Source of the DNA: Acanthaster planci
Lineage: Eukaryota; Echinodermata; Asteroidea; Valvatida; Acanthasteridae
Length of the DNA stretch: 64,000 bases
Direction: 5' to 3'
NCBI RefSeq assembly: GCF_001949145.1
Contig: NW_019091372.1
Location: 346,117-410,116 of the forward strand
Of the stretch, positions 24,443 to 37,361 are shown in pieces. Each line of letters starts with the position of its first letter. The first letter of the stretch is position 1. The translations under genes and the position numbers were made by a program. Below the pieces are notes generated by a model that saw only the letters and a list, made by a program, of their open reading frames with translations, was not told the DNA's origin and did not search any database.

Positions 24443-24620
24443 CAGCAAGAAATGAGACCGAGGGGTACCCCCCCAACATGTCCAATCCCTATACACATTC
24501 CAGACTATTGTTACTTAACACATCCCCCCAAGATGTCTGAAAGGAATGCCCCAGATTCCTACGAGACAATGACCAACACAAAGCAGAGGGGGGGGTTCTC
24601 TCCGTCTCATACCTTGCTGC
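24443..24620 (+). mobile_element. MITE family B, copy 3 (intact)
   Basis: A ~178 bp element bounded by inverted ends agcaagaaatgagaccg and cgtctcataccttgct. Its interior (tgtccaatccctatacacat, acacatccccccaagatgtc, gacaatgaccaacacaaagc) matches copy 2 in reverse and copy 1. No coding capacity. Confidence 0.82.
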
Positions 24621-26892
24621 ATATGGGAGAGGGGCATGTACATGTATGTATGTTAATAATGAGCACATCGTTTGGAAGAGAGGTTAACTGGGGGTAAAAG
24701 TACAAGCTTTCTAAACAGAAAATGGCAAGATTGGAAGTGCAAGAGACTGAAAGGTTTGGATGCTAATGTTTGCACCCCGGCCTGGCCAGCGCCTCCTTGA
24801 GAGGACAGTTTATCTTGTTAACTTGTCCTATTTCCCCATGATTTTGACCCCACCTTGTTCAACAGGTGTGTAGCCCCCCCCCTTTCCCAACTGCAGAACA
24901 GGTGCATGTTTGTACATGCACCTGTGTGATTTTGTAATCATTGCCGATTCCCCGGGTTTATAAGGTGACTGTTTACTTTGGAAAGGAGTCTGCAATAGTC
25001 TTTCAAACATACGGAATGGCTCTGACAGGTTGGCATGAATTCTGTGAGATTCTGTGGTTGAGAGTTTGACGCAACATTCTTCTGAAATTTAGTTGGCTGT
25101 AAACTGTGAACAATAAAAACGCTTCATTATTAAAAATGAGAAAAACCAATCACAAAACAAATGTACTAGAGGGCAAAAACGTGAGACTAAAAATTAAATT
25201 CAAAACTAGAAAGTGATCAAACAGCTTCACATAAAAATTATAATACAACAAACATTTCAGAAAATTTCAATGAAGCAATAAATAAGTTACAGGCATTTTC
25301 AAAACAATCTGTTCTTGTGGACTGGGAACGAGGCTCCATTATGACAAAGTGGAGGGAGGCCAAAAAACTTCTTGTACTTGGACATGTGCATGGTAAGAGT
25401 TTTCATTACCATGCTACTGATTTTTTGGGCATATTTTATCATGGTTAATACTGGCACTATCACCATATGGTATATTTTTCGGTATTCAATAGATTTTGGT
25501 CCCTTTTTTTCCTTTCAAGGCAAGGGCAAACAAGATATTGCTTGAAATGAAACAGTAAGGAACTGAAGTCTCAATTTTGCATAGGAAATCATTTGGAGAA
25601 ATTTCACAAAATACAATATCAAAACAGGTACATTTGGGTTGCCCACTATCTCATTATTTTTCTGTTTTTAAAAATATGCATGGAGCTAATCCTTCATTTA
25701 TTGATGGAAAAGCAGCCAAACTGGCCCTCAAGTATTAATGAACATGACAAACATCTGTTTTTGCAAAAGCTCTTAAATGCTGAATGAATGTTAGGAAAAA
25801 ACTTGTTCTCTCCCAACCACAAATTCAAAAGGCAAGCGTGTGTATAACACTTTAAAAGAAAATATTGACCCAATTTTTATTCATCAACATATTATCATGA
25901 CACTAAAAAAAAAAAAGCAAATTTGAATGTTTCCTTACTGAATATGTCAGGTGTATAATTATTTAGACGGTACAGGTGTATGGGCCGAACTGTTGTTTTC
26001 ACTACAGCTTCACATTTGTGTTTTGGTTTTTTTTTTTTGGTTTTTTTTCCTTAGGTGGTTTTTTCATGTTTTTTGGGCCATGGCAAAATATGTGAAGTGT
26101 CCCCCTGCCAAAAGAAATTGGGAATTACAAAAAGATTTCCTGTTGCCGGGAAGTATGCAAGAGAAAATGGGTTATACAGGAATGCAACTTGCCCTCCGCT
26201 CAATCCACTGATTGCCTCAGTTTTCACTGCACACTCATGCCGTTATAAATTGAAAAGTCTTGTAAAAGCCTGGAATTTCCTCATTCTTGTCCAACTCCCA
26301 GTGGCAAGCCTGATCATACAAAAAACCGGCGTGTGTATTGAATAGGGATGCTTTATCTTAAGTCAAATATCTCAAAATGTGCAACGTTTGGCAGATTGGT
26401 ATTTTGCACATCAATTTGTTCAAGGCAAAAAGTGGATAAAGATAACATAACGCACCTAAAACTAAATGCTCCAGGAAAATTAAATTGAATAGGAAACAAA
26501 TAAGCTGTGGGTGCGATGAAATAAGCCTCCTAAAGTACAAATGCTCAAGGAATATTCCATTCCAGTTCTGGGGGTAGTGGCAAAAATGCTGTTCAGTCCA
26601 GATAAGATCAACATAATAGGCAACACAAGAAACAACAGTAGGGTTGAAAATTACAAAATGCAGGCACCTTCATTTCTGTTTTGGGGAAATGCATAATATT
26701 GTGACAATATTGCCGAAGTTATTGAAGCTAACCTTTTAGGATATACCTGGAATGGTCAGTGGTAGATTCCACAAATGGGGTGCTGTGCAGCATAGGGACA
26801 TTCCATCGCAGTACAGAGGGAGGGTAGATTATGAGGGTAAGCAAAAGCTCAGTGCAGGAGCATTCCACTGCAGTACTGAAGGGGGGTTACTG

Positions 26893-29800
26893 TTAAACTT
26901 GGAAGCGTGAGATAAAGCCCTGGAGTTGTACGATGGCCTTTTCTGTCTTCCGGAAGGATTCCGTCAGGCAGTCTCTGGCTTGCATTTGCTTCTGTGAATC
27001 AGAGAAAAATACCCCATCATACCAATTAACAACACTTTGACACAAACTGACAAATTTTTCTGAACGCAAGCACAACGCAGCAGACGCTATTTCACTGGAA
27101 CTTGGTTTTAATGAAATCTGACAGTATCAGGAATCCGCCAAAGACACTGAGGCATTAGGGAAAAAGTCCAAAAAATATGTTTTTACCTGAGCAAGCTTTA
27201 AATGGGATTCCAGATACATGTACTGTAAACACTTAAGCTTGTCAGAATGACTTGGCTGTGGCTCAGAAATTATGCATGAGTCTATGGTGGTGGCTCAGGC
27301 TACTTTCCCATAGATTTGTGCGTAATTTCAAGCCGTAGCCAAGTAAACTGTATTAATTAATTTATTTTTGGCTTGTTTATAAACAGTAACCCATTCAACC
27401 GTAGTTGTTTTGCAAGGGGCTGTGTTTTATATATATTAGTATTATTAAATTAGATAATAAAATGTAATATGTGAAATTAAATCAATCACCAAGGATAAGA
27501 CTGCAGAATACTTGATAATTAATAATTTCCCAAGTAATTTCCAAGTTAACGGTCAAATAACAGTCCTCATCATGTACACGGTCTTACAGCTATTGCATCG
27601 TTGAGTTGTCTGGCCTTATCCTCGAGCTGTACTCTCTCATTCTGTAGTTCTGACGCTCTCTTCTGCAGCCGTCGTTTCTCCTCTTCCTTCATGGTCCGGT
27701 GCTGGACGTAGGAGTGCACAATGGCTAGCGTACCATGCCAGTCAGACTGGGAACCTTTTAACTAAGACAGAACCAACAGAACGAGAGCTTCCTTTCAACA
27801 ACAGGACCTCTAAATACCTGTGATAACTAAGCCTACGGATACAGTATGTTGAGATTGAAAGTTAACACTGCATGGAAATGGAAAGCATAATGAAAAGCAT
27901 TCATTTTCACATTCACATTTCACATGGTGTGAAAAAATTTTCCCACTTGTGTGAAAAATCCTGAATTGTTTTTCTACTTGTGTGAAGAGGCGTGAAAATG
28001 TTTTTCAACTTGTTCGAAAAGGCGTGAAAATGTTTTCCACTTGTGTGACGATGTTTTCCCACTGTGGGAAATTACTTTCACATTTTGTGAAATGAATAAA
28101 ATTCCTTTGCAAGACAAAAAATGTGCTAAGAAATGCAATGTACTGTACACTTGCTGTAAGTCACTAATACTGTCTTTATTGTAAATCACTGCACACTCCC
28201 TGAAAAAAAGCAAATAAGATATGCCATCATTTCAGGCACTTAAGCCATAATGTCCAAATTGAATGGCTGTGGCAAAATTACACAAGTCTGTGGAATATGG
28301 TTGCAATTGCTAGACAGTGGCTTCCATAGGAATGTGCTATTTCCAGAGCCAAAGCCAGACATGACTTGCAGATATGACCTTGATCACTCTGTGCCTTAAC
28401 CATGAAATTGCAGGCTCTGTGTATCAGGGCACTGTGTGACATCCGTGCAAGTACAAGAGGGTACTGACCAATTTTCAACTCGATGTGCACAAACCGGTGA
28501 TAAATCTGTAACAAACCTGTAGTGGGTGCTCTGAGGCCTAACTACAACAGCAGGTGCTTTTTAGTATGCCTAATCAATTTTCAACTCAATGTATACAAAT
28601 TTGGATGGCATCTCTACAAGACATGACTTTCAACTGGACGTAAAATGACCATCAGTATTGTAACTGAGACATCTCAAGACCATCACAAGACCAACACAAG
28701 GCCTCCAGTCTGAATTCAAGTCACAAGCTATTGCATCACAAACCTTCTTTTGTCACTGCTCACACTGTTACTTGTGTCTGGTCTTGTGTCTGGTCTTGTG
28801 AATGGTCGTGTCTGGTCTTGTGTCTGGTCTTGTGATGATCTAGACTACAACACTGGCGGCCATACCAAGTTTCACCAGTGACAGGCAAGACGTACACAAA
28901 ACCAACTTGTGTCTGGTTCTGTGAATGGCCTTCAATTTCAGCATTTCTGCTTAGTGCGCACTTGTAGGTAGTTCTCAACGCGGAGAGAGAGTGTACCATC
29001 GCCGGTTATACATGGCTGGTTCATCCAAGCAACAACGTCACCCTTTTCCTTTCCCTCTTGCTAATTAATTCGGCCAGCACATCCTTTACTTCAACCTACC
29101 AGCCCATTTCAACTTTACTTATAGTGTGGATATTTGGATATAGTGTAGATAGTGTGCATGGGAAGAAAATCCAGGTTTCAAGAAAATGCTAATATGGAGG
29201 TTATCAAAACAATGAATGAAGTGAGCGAGTTAGTAATGACAGCACAGCACACACTCCTACACCCAGGTACACTCGCATTACGATCACCCTCATCACACCG
29301 GACAGACACCCCCCCCCCCGTTTCACGCAGTGACCCACGCCGGTGACCTGAATACACGCAAGTCTGTGTACCTTGCACTGCGGGCAACTCCACATGCCGG
29401 GGGGAACGGCAGAGAGAGGGGGGTCAAGGCAGCCCAGGTGGTACACCAAGGGGCAGGTGTCACACATGAGGAGCTCGTCCGTGGCCAGACCACAAGCTGA
29501 GCAGTGGTCTTGGTGCTTCTGTAAATGACACAGAGCACACACGGTGATGTACGCGGTCAGAAATGTTAACCGGGAGAAAAGCTAACAGGCCGGTGGGAGA
29601 GGAAAGACTCAAGGCAGTATCTCAAGGCAACATCTCAGTGAAGTCGGATGTCCCTGTCACATCTGAGATGAAAGATGCCAGGGCCAAACTCTGTGGCTTT
29701 GGTAGCAATGGCTCCTGTGCTTATTATAATCACAGTTCTGTGCTTACAGCAACAGGCAAACATTTGCACAACATACAATCAGATATCATCAGATAAGCAC

Positions 29801-32800
29801 AGTTCAACGAAGCATGTGTACATATGAGCAGAATTTCTTACCAACACATTCAGCCCAGGTTCCTACTACAGTTGAACCTCGTTAATAAGAGGTCCTTGGG
29901 ACTTTACACGTTACCTTGTTGTAACAGGAACCTTGTGATATCAGGAGTGGAAAACAAGGACTTGGGATCTAAACTTTTCCTCGTTATAACAGGAACCCCG
30001 TCTTAACAGTGCTCTTTGTATTGAGGCTTGACTGTAAATGTCCTCTCAATGAGAATAAGCCATTCTAAATCCGGCATACTGAGACTGTTTTTCCACCAAG
30101 AATGGTTTGTACTCTTGGCTTCAGCAGACAAAGTTAAGACTGGAGCGTTTTACACGTCTACTTTGGAGAAACTACCTCGAAAAGCCACAGAGGTTGAGAT
30201 CATGTAAATGATGGCCATGTGAATTTAGAGATGCGAAAAAAGGTAACACGGACAGGAGGGAATAAATGGGGCTGGGATGAGGCCAGGATGTGGAAAGGAC
30301 ATGGAGGAAAGGGGAACATGCACGGGGCCAGGAAGGGATACAGCATACCTGCTAACCTGTCGTTCTCCTACCCGAGGTCAGGCATTACCATGTAATAGAT
30401 GAGAATTTGAAATGAACTGAGGGCTCATTTAAATACCTTTTCATCTATTGTGTGGTCTATTGCCTGACCTCAGGAAGGAGGTAGGCAGGTCTGATACAGC
30501 ATTATAAGAGAATTACGGTTACATACTGCAAAAAAACAAGAAAGCTGGAATTCTAACTTTTTGAGGAACTCGAACAGGAGCAAAGTATTTAGATAAGGCT
30601 GAGTAGGAATTACCAGGCTACAGCTGGATGAAAAACTAGGGAAAGGCAGTAAGCCGCCAGCTAGTGGCTTCCATAAGCATGTGTGCTATTCTAGCCACAG
30701 CCCTGTTATTTGAACAAAGGCAGGGTATTTTGGCTAGAAACCCTGCCAGATTTGTCAAAGTGGTTTCCCTGCCCTGTGCCACAAGATCTAACAGGTCCCC
30801 TATCCCCAAGGCCAAACAGCCTGGAAGTACGTGGTTACCAGACAACACAAGCTCCAACAGTGGCATTGTTCGATGAGACCAGCTCCCATTATCTCATCAT
30901 GCACAGTTTGCTCGCCAGCTGTTGGCTGCCCAGTGCAACAAGTGCACCAGACTTGTACACCTGTTGCACTTTGCTGCATCTGGCAGGGTTAGGATGTTTT
31001 AAGAAGGGCCAAGTAAGCCAGTAAGAACTTCACCGCTCGACTCAACATTGAAATCTTTACTCACATCAACCTCCTGTTTATGAAGTGTGCCGTTCAGATT
31101 GTTCTCAGCGTTATCTGCTGATCCCTCTGACCCTTTGTGGAACTTTCCTGTTGGGCAGGGAAAAAAACAAACGAATACGTATTAATGTTCAAAGCTACCA
31201 TATCACTGTGCCACACATTGACCAGGAAATCACAACCATATATCCATGCCTTACCTCTTTTCCGTTTCTCTTGGCCAAACCCGTTTGCCTCCAGGAAACG
31301 TGTTGCTGACTGTCGGCTCTATTATTGGCCAAAAATTAAAGAAAGGGAAGGATTGTCAAAAACCTCTCAGAAGTCCATCCAATTTTCTTGTGCCTCCTAA
31401 TTCAAATAGGGTAACATCTGCACAGAGTAACTGTCTGGTGACTACTCAAATCTGACAGACAACATCTACTGACGCCCAAGTATTTCAGCCAGGCCTGCTG
31501 CCTTGTAAAAAGAGCCCAGATTGTGCAGTGTTATGTAACTTTCTTTTGTTCCCAAAACTGGCACAGTGCATGGCTGGCGTCTTTTCAATAGGGGCCAGAT
31601 TAGCGTGCAGCAGTACGTATTGCTAGTCGCTGGAGCACTTTTGTCCCCGGTGATAATCCGCTCGTGCTGAATACCACAAATAGTGGTATAATCTCTCAGA
31701 ATAAGGACAGATTTCCTCCTCTACTGACAACTCAAAAAGATGTTGGCAATTCCCAGCAGCTCGATCTTTTGTTCCAAGTACGGTCTTTTGTCACAAGGCC
31801 CAGCTCTTTTGTACAATGTCGTGTATAAAGCCTATGTGCCTTAAACCAGGCTCCCCGGCAGCATATGGTTAAGGGGACAACAGAAAGTAAACTTTTCCAA
31901 AATCCAATCTCGTTGATGCCAGAACAATCAACAACTACAGGCTAATGGATCAATGACGAACTTGGCAATGTTCATATGATCGGAAACAGTGCCCTCTAGC
32001 AGGTATGCACAGGCCCATTACCCACCTCCATTTCCTGTCTGTCGTAGTTGGAGAACTGTGGATTGGCTGTGCTCCGTCGTTTTCTTTCTGACCTTTTACA
32101 CCTGAGCTGTTCCGCAGTCTTCTGAGTGATCAACCCCAGCGAAGCCATGAATTCAAGTTTCTGTCAAAAGGAAAAAAAAATTGGTTGGTTTGCTCATCAA
32201 ATGAGGCATTCATCAAAGAGCGAGGAACCAAACAAAAAACAAGGAGCAATGCAACAAACCTTGGAATATCGTATAACTTGTAAAAGCACATTTGAAACAA
32301 ATGTACAGTAGGACGGCCCCCAAATTCTAAATGGTCCATCGTATCCAGCACCCGTCTACATAAAATACGACTAAAATGAACTCTAAACGGTCCAGCTATG
32401 CCTACGCTAAAGTGCAAATGTAGGGCTTGAAGGGCAAAAACAAGAAATCTTACCTGTTCCTCAGGGGACAGGGGCTTCTTGGTTGCATTGTTCCTAACAC
32501 CACCATGACCAGGTGCTGAGGGTCTCGGCAAGGCGGTGAGCTTCTTGTACAGGTTACTGGGACTACTGGGCTCCTGTGTGTCAACCACGAAGACAGGCAT
32601 GACATGTCGGTTGCATATTGAGTGCAGGAGTTTATTTATACCAAACACAGAGTTGCCCAAAGCTACAAGTAACTCGCAGGTGCAAGTAACAAAACAAATA
32701 CCACTTTTCTACTAGACCTTAAGTTTTTGGCAGAGGAGCAATCGCATCGTCAGAAGTTAAATTGTATCTCAAACCAATCCTGAGAGACTCGTCAGTTAAT

Positions 32801-35800
32801 CCCAAGGGGTCAGGTGTCAGAACAGCTCAGGTTACACTTTCCAAATGAACTACGTACGACAGAGGTAGTCTTTGTGATCTTCTGCCGCTGTACTCGTCAA
32901 TTGACTGATATTTACAATCTCGTTTGTTGTTCTCCATTTTGTGAAGCAATCAACGCCCATGCTTGTAGGTTGCTGAAGGATAACCGATCTCATCTCACCT
33001 TCTGCAGGGGCTGGCCTGCCGGCGTGTGCTTGCTCTGGGCCAGCCGGCTGGCCACGTTGGGCACCTTGATGGTGACCGTGGTGGGCTTGTTGGTCAGGAT
33101 AGACATCCGCGTGGGCGTGGTGGGGGACTGGTGCTGGTGATGATGGTGCTGTGACGACCCCCGCTGCGCCCCCGGGGGTGTCTTACTGATGGCGGCAGTA
33201 GAGGTGGGCACTGCCCGGTTTGGGATATTGAGGTTCTGGGACGTTGTGAGGGGCGTAGATGTCACCTGGTGACAACGTGGGACGTTAAATTGACACATTC
33301 AAAGCATTAAATATGTTGCCCAAAGGGTCTTCGACAGCTTGGGTTTTGTTTCAATCAATCTCTGTCACAAGGTCATTCCGAGCGCAACATAATAAAAAAT
33401 GAGTCAGAGCGGCTGAGAGACCCAAAATATGAAGTGTATTTAGTTCAGCAGAGTCCTTAAGAGATGCTTCAAACTCCCCACTCCGATCTTAACCAAGAGC
33501 AGATTACAAAAGCTCGTGAAGTCTGAGCGCTTTTTATGTATTCGATTTTTCTCTACTGACTAGACTTGATCAACTTTCACCTGACATACTCTCAAGGGTA
33601 AAATTTGGAGACTTGGTGACTAGGACCAGAACAAAAGCTTGTCTTTCCATTAAGTTTTGAAGCATCAAACAAGCTACATGCTTTCCAATATTTCGATCCA
33701 AGTGAATTCAGCAAGGTTGCTCAAATGGAAGACAAGCACATCCCCTGGGGGGTCAAGAATCTTTGCATAACCCACCTGTTCATTCTTCCCCACCGGTGAT
33801 TCTTTCTGTATACCAAGGTCAGATCGTAGCTGCTCCACGACCTTTTTCTAATGACACAAAGAAAGTAACTTTTGGAAATGAACATACTAATTTCTTCTTG
33901 GCCTTATACTATGGGCCTGTTTGTTTCACATGGAACCTGGATCACGATCAGTGCTCCCAGTAGGACTCTCTCCCAGGGCAGGTTTGTGCTATCCATTAGG
34001 TGGGCTCTGGTGTCAGTGAATCGAACAACAGATAACTGATCACGATCTGGTCCATGTGACACAAACAGGCCCAGATCCTTTTTTTGTCAATATTTTAGTT
34101 TGCCAAAAATCACTGTATTTCTCACAATCAAAACCAAATTATTGAGCACATCAACATCGATATACACATGTATTTGTCCCTCAGAGGGAAAGTTTACAAT
34201 TGAAACTGAACTCATTTAAGTTGACTTCACTGAAGTGTGAGACATTTTCGTTACAGAATGCTTTACTTGCTTACATATAAATTCAAAATTCCACGTTCAC
34301 ATTTAGCAACTAATAATGCAAGCACCTAAACAAATCACAGGTGTTTTTGTATTCTTCCCAAATTTGTTGAGTATCCTAGTAATTACAATTGACCTCTTTA
34401 CATGTTCATTTTATTAAAATTCCTGAGCACAGATTTCTCTCCAATTTCCAGTTCCCTGATTTTTTTACACCCCGCATCAACAATAAACAATTCAAGTTGT
34501 GGGCACAATTTATACAACAACTCCAAAACTGAGCCAATTGAAATACACCCCATTTCATTGACAGATAATTCAACAAAACAGCCAGAACCACAACCTTCCC
34601 ACAGATATTAAAATTGAATGGTTGGAGAATATCAAAAAAAGAATGTTGTGCATTGATAACAAAAACCTTGACCTCACAGACAAACTGTACACCATGCTGC
34701 TTATGCGGCATACAATTTCAATTGTGTGTACATACACATGTACATGTACTATACCTGCAGAGGATTGGCTACATACATGTACATGTAGTGGTGCGTGCGT
34801 GTATGCATGGATCAACTGAACACACATCGGCTTAAGTACTTGTACATATGTGTATGGAGTTTCTTCTGTACTCAAATCCTAACATGTCTGCACTGCAGCA
34901 AAGTTCACCGTGTGCCGCACACAACTGAAATTCATGTCTGGTATGTACGGTATGTTACTCATAATATGCGGCAGGCCTATTGTACCACACGCACAATGCG
35001 GCATCCTGCAATGCTCAAGAGCACACAGACCATATCCGCCAACAGGTTACAAAAAGCTGCGTGCTCATTCATAGAAAACTGCAGCGCGGGGCACTGGGTT
35101 GAACTGTTGTTCATAAATTATGCAAGAAACAGAACTGTGGAATTCACTGACAATGCATTTGCAGATACTTGGCAATGGTGCACTCAATAAAGCTGGTGTA
35201 AAAATGGCCCCAGTACAGTACATAACCCATCTTGGGCTCAAACTGAAATAAAACAAGTTTCCGTTTATGCCACTCTAAAACAAGGGTCCCCACAAAACCT
35301 CCTTTAAACTACCCTCGCACACCCAAAGCATGATGAACAGTGAAATATTTGGTATCACGTTCACTGTTGGGATGTACCGTATTTTTCCATGCACATTGGC
35401 AAAGATGCATTTTCAAATTTTATTTGTTTAAAGTTGCTGATCAAAAACTGTGCAAAAAATCTTTTTAATGTCAAGTGTGTATATTTTTTAATGAGCCTTA
35501 CCATTTCAAAGGTATGGAATACATTTTTAATGAAATTCTAGTCTGAATAAATAATTGAAATGACGCAACTGCACACATTCTATTAATAAAGTGGTAACGG
35601 GAAATAAATGGCTTGTTAAGGCTAAACAATACGATCATTCAACAGCCCCATCTGTTTCCAATACGACAAAACCGATTAATTCACGGAGGAAAATGTGGTT
35701 TTTTAAGAAGCCAACTTGATAAAAACTACAAAAGCAGTCACTGGTATCTTGGAGAAAATATCAAGTGGAAAAATATATTTTAGTGTCTCAATTTTAAAAA

Positions 35801-37361
35801 AAAAAAATCCACTGCCAAACTGCCCTTGTGCATGGCTTGATTTTAGGTCACAGTTAATTTTGTAAGATTATTCGTAAGATATCATTAATGTGTGTACGAT
35901 AAATCTTCATAAAAAAACTAATTTAAGTGATTAAGAGCTATATGACATATAATAAGTTGCAAGCGAACTGATTTCACAGAAAAAGAGGTAGCCCCCCCCC
36001 CTTTCCTGGGCTAAGTTACAACAACATATATGCAATTGTCCCCAACAATAAAAAGAACATAAGTGGGGTGAAATAATAACATTATCATGTTGAAAATAAT
36101 ATCATTTTAGAATTCTCAGTTTGGTTTTTCAAATTTATTGAAGGACTACAAGTGTAATTATGCTACTCTGAGTTACGTTATCTCTCATGAACAAGCACTA
36201 GGCTCATAAAGAAAGAAAGTAAAATATGGCAAGTTTTTATTTAGTGACATATGGACATGCACGATATACATGTATTTGTGTTACAATACTCTCTTCATGT
36301 GCATGCATGTACTGTATGTAGGTTGTAAGGCTTCATGTTTTGAGAATTGACCAGAGAATACGATTTACGAAAGGTCAAAACAGGTACCTGTTTTTCACTC
36401 AGAGTTGTTATCTTGGCTTGTTGATCATGTAACTGCTTCTTCAGTTCAACATTCTAAAAAAAAAGTAAATATAAAAAATGTAACAGTACCTACATGTATT
36501 TTTCTTGATGTAACATGTAAAACTTGTTGGCTAAAACCAAATACAAAATTCAGACAAAATTTCACCAGACTGTGGTAAACTTTCCATATGAGTAAAGGTC
36601 AAATGTAACAAAGAAATGTGCAAATGAAAATGAATAATTTGTTTATACAAATTTAAAATGGCCCCCAATGACCAAGAATTTTTTAGTTTTCATCACAGTG
36701 AATAAACTTTCTTTTCTACAGATCCACACACAATAAACAACTAAAAAGGACATGTGAGGCTTACCTGAGGGTCGTTCTTCATTTTTGCAACCAAAATCTG
36801 CAAGAAGAGAGCAAACGACATTCGCTATTAAACCACAACAAAGTTCATTTCGCACGCACAAGAAAGACAGACAATGGAAACACGTACGAGCGGTCAGACC
36901 CTCATCTTTCACGACAAATATTCCACAAACACTGACTCAGGTCCATCTTTTTTTTTACCCCTCTCCACCATCCCAACCGAATGCAGTCACCCCCCTCAAC
37001 AGACCAACGGTACAGGTATCACCTACTTCCGGGTGATGGAGGATTGCAAGCGAAGGAGACAAAATGGGGCAAAACTGGGATGATAAAAAACTTCCTGGAG
37101 ATGCACTTTTGGTGGTGATGATGCTGGTGCAATGTGTGCGTGTGTAGCGAATGGCCACACACTGCACACGTACGGGCATTTAACACTGTCACAAGGGGTG
37201 CATATCTCCACTCAACTCGCCTGTTGTTTTTCCCACTCCAGAAAAAAAGACAAGCAACAACTCCGCAAAGAAGGCAACCTCAGCCTTCCACAACTCACCT
37301 GGTGGCTCTGTATCTCCCTCCTGAGCTGCATCTGCAGTTTCTCCAGTTCGGCGTTGGACAT
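26893..37361 (-). CDS. PHF21A: PHF21A/BHC80-like PHD-finger protein (11 exons seen, ~420 aa)
   Basis: Exons in coding order: 37361-37299, 36797-36765, 36453-36388, 33847-33776, 33265-32999, 32573-32454, 32160-32022, 31147-31065, 29518-29372, 27761-27588, 26991-26893; phases join without a stop. The N-terminal coiled coil begins [18 protein letters not shown] (residues 1-78) as in PHF21A. A Pro/Ser/Thr/His-rich linker is followed by the family block [12 protein letters not shown] and [13 protein letters not shown] (from ~208). The PHD finger at 282-330 has all C4HC3 ligands (C287, C290, C300, C303, H308, C311, C326, C329) and keeps LLMCDTC, part of the unmodified-H3K4 reader surface known in BHC80. 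A C-terminal coiled coil ([17 protein letters not shown]) follows. Vertebrate PHF21A is about 680 residues; the AT-hook exon was not seen. Exon 7 may instead end at 32026. Family role: nuclear subunit of the LSD1-CoREST corepressor. Confidence 0.92.
27247..27350. repeat. Foldback (hairpin) element, ~100 bp
   Basis: The left arm (acttggctgtggctcagaaa, then ttatgcatgagtctatgg) is an imperfect inverted copy of the right arm (ccatagatttgtgcgtaatt, then tcaagccgtagccaagt). The arms are about 38 bases with a loop of about 25. A related half-arm occurs near 23500-23530. It lies in the last intron of the PHF21A-like gene. Confidence 0.7.
28640..28860 (+). repeat. Array-bearing repeat family G, copy 2 (PHF21A intron)
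   Basis: Starts gtaactgagacatctcaaga, passes through short caccatcacaagacc-type units, then a unique core (ccagtctgaattcaagtcac) shared with copy 4 near 58138. It ends in a tandem tgtgtctggtct array of opposite polarity (28770-28840). Confidence 0.75.
29869..30034 (+). mobile_element. Pogo/Tigger-like MITE, copy 1
   Basis: A 166 bp element starting CAGTTGAACCTCGTTAATAA and ending in an inverted version (GAGGCTTGACTG), flanked by TA on both sides as expected for the Tc1/mariner-pogo superfamily. Internal sub-terminal copies of the cctcgttataacagg motif occur. No coding capacity. Lies in an intron of the PHF21A-like gene between the 31065 and 29518 exon ends. Confidence 0.78.
31425..31865 (+). 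repeat. Interspersed repeat family H, copy 2 (PHF21A intron)
   Basis: Second copy of the ~400 bp element at 17725-18130, same orientation on the + strand, with an extra ~40 bases near 31670-31710 (accacaaatagtggtataat, itself a small palindrome). Here it is antisense to the host gene, whereas copy 1 is sense to its host. Confidence 0.85.

Larger units (their letters stand above)
21753..26892. other. Intergenic stretch between convergent genes
   Basis: About 5.1 kb between the peptidase stop and the PHF21A-like stop. It holds the 3' untranslated regions of both (ends not defined), a family B MITE, a 21 bp tandem triplet and a T/G-rich run at 26015-26060. No exon-like open frame was found. AATAAA-type signals occur (for example near 22328 and 22415) but cannot be assigned. 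Confidence 0.5.

Noticed and set aside
32130-32660. 176-codon minus-strand frame
   Set aside because: Only 32454-32573 is coding (PHF21A exon 6); the rest is read-through into both flanking introns.
34402-35190. Cluster of overlapping open frames on both strands
   Set aside because: They depend on acatgtacatgt-type palindromic tracts inside a long intron of the PHF21A-like gene and show no motif.
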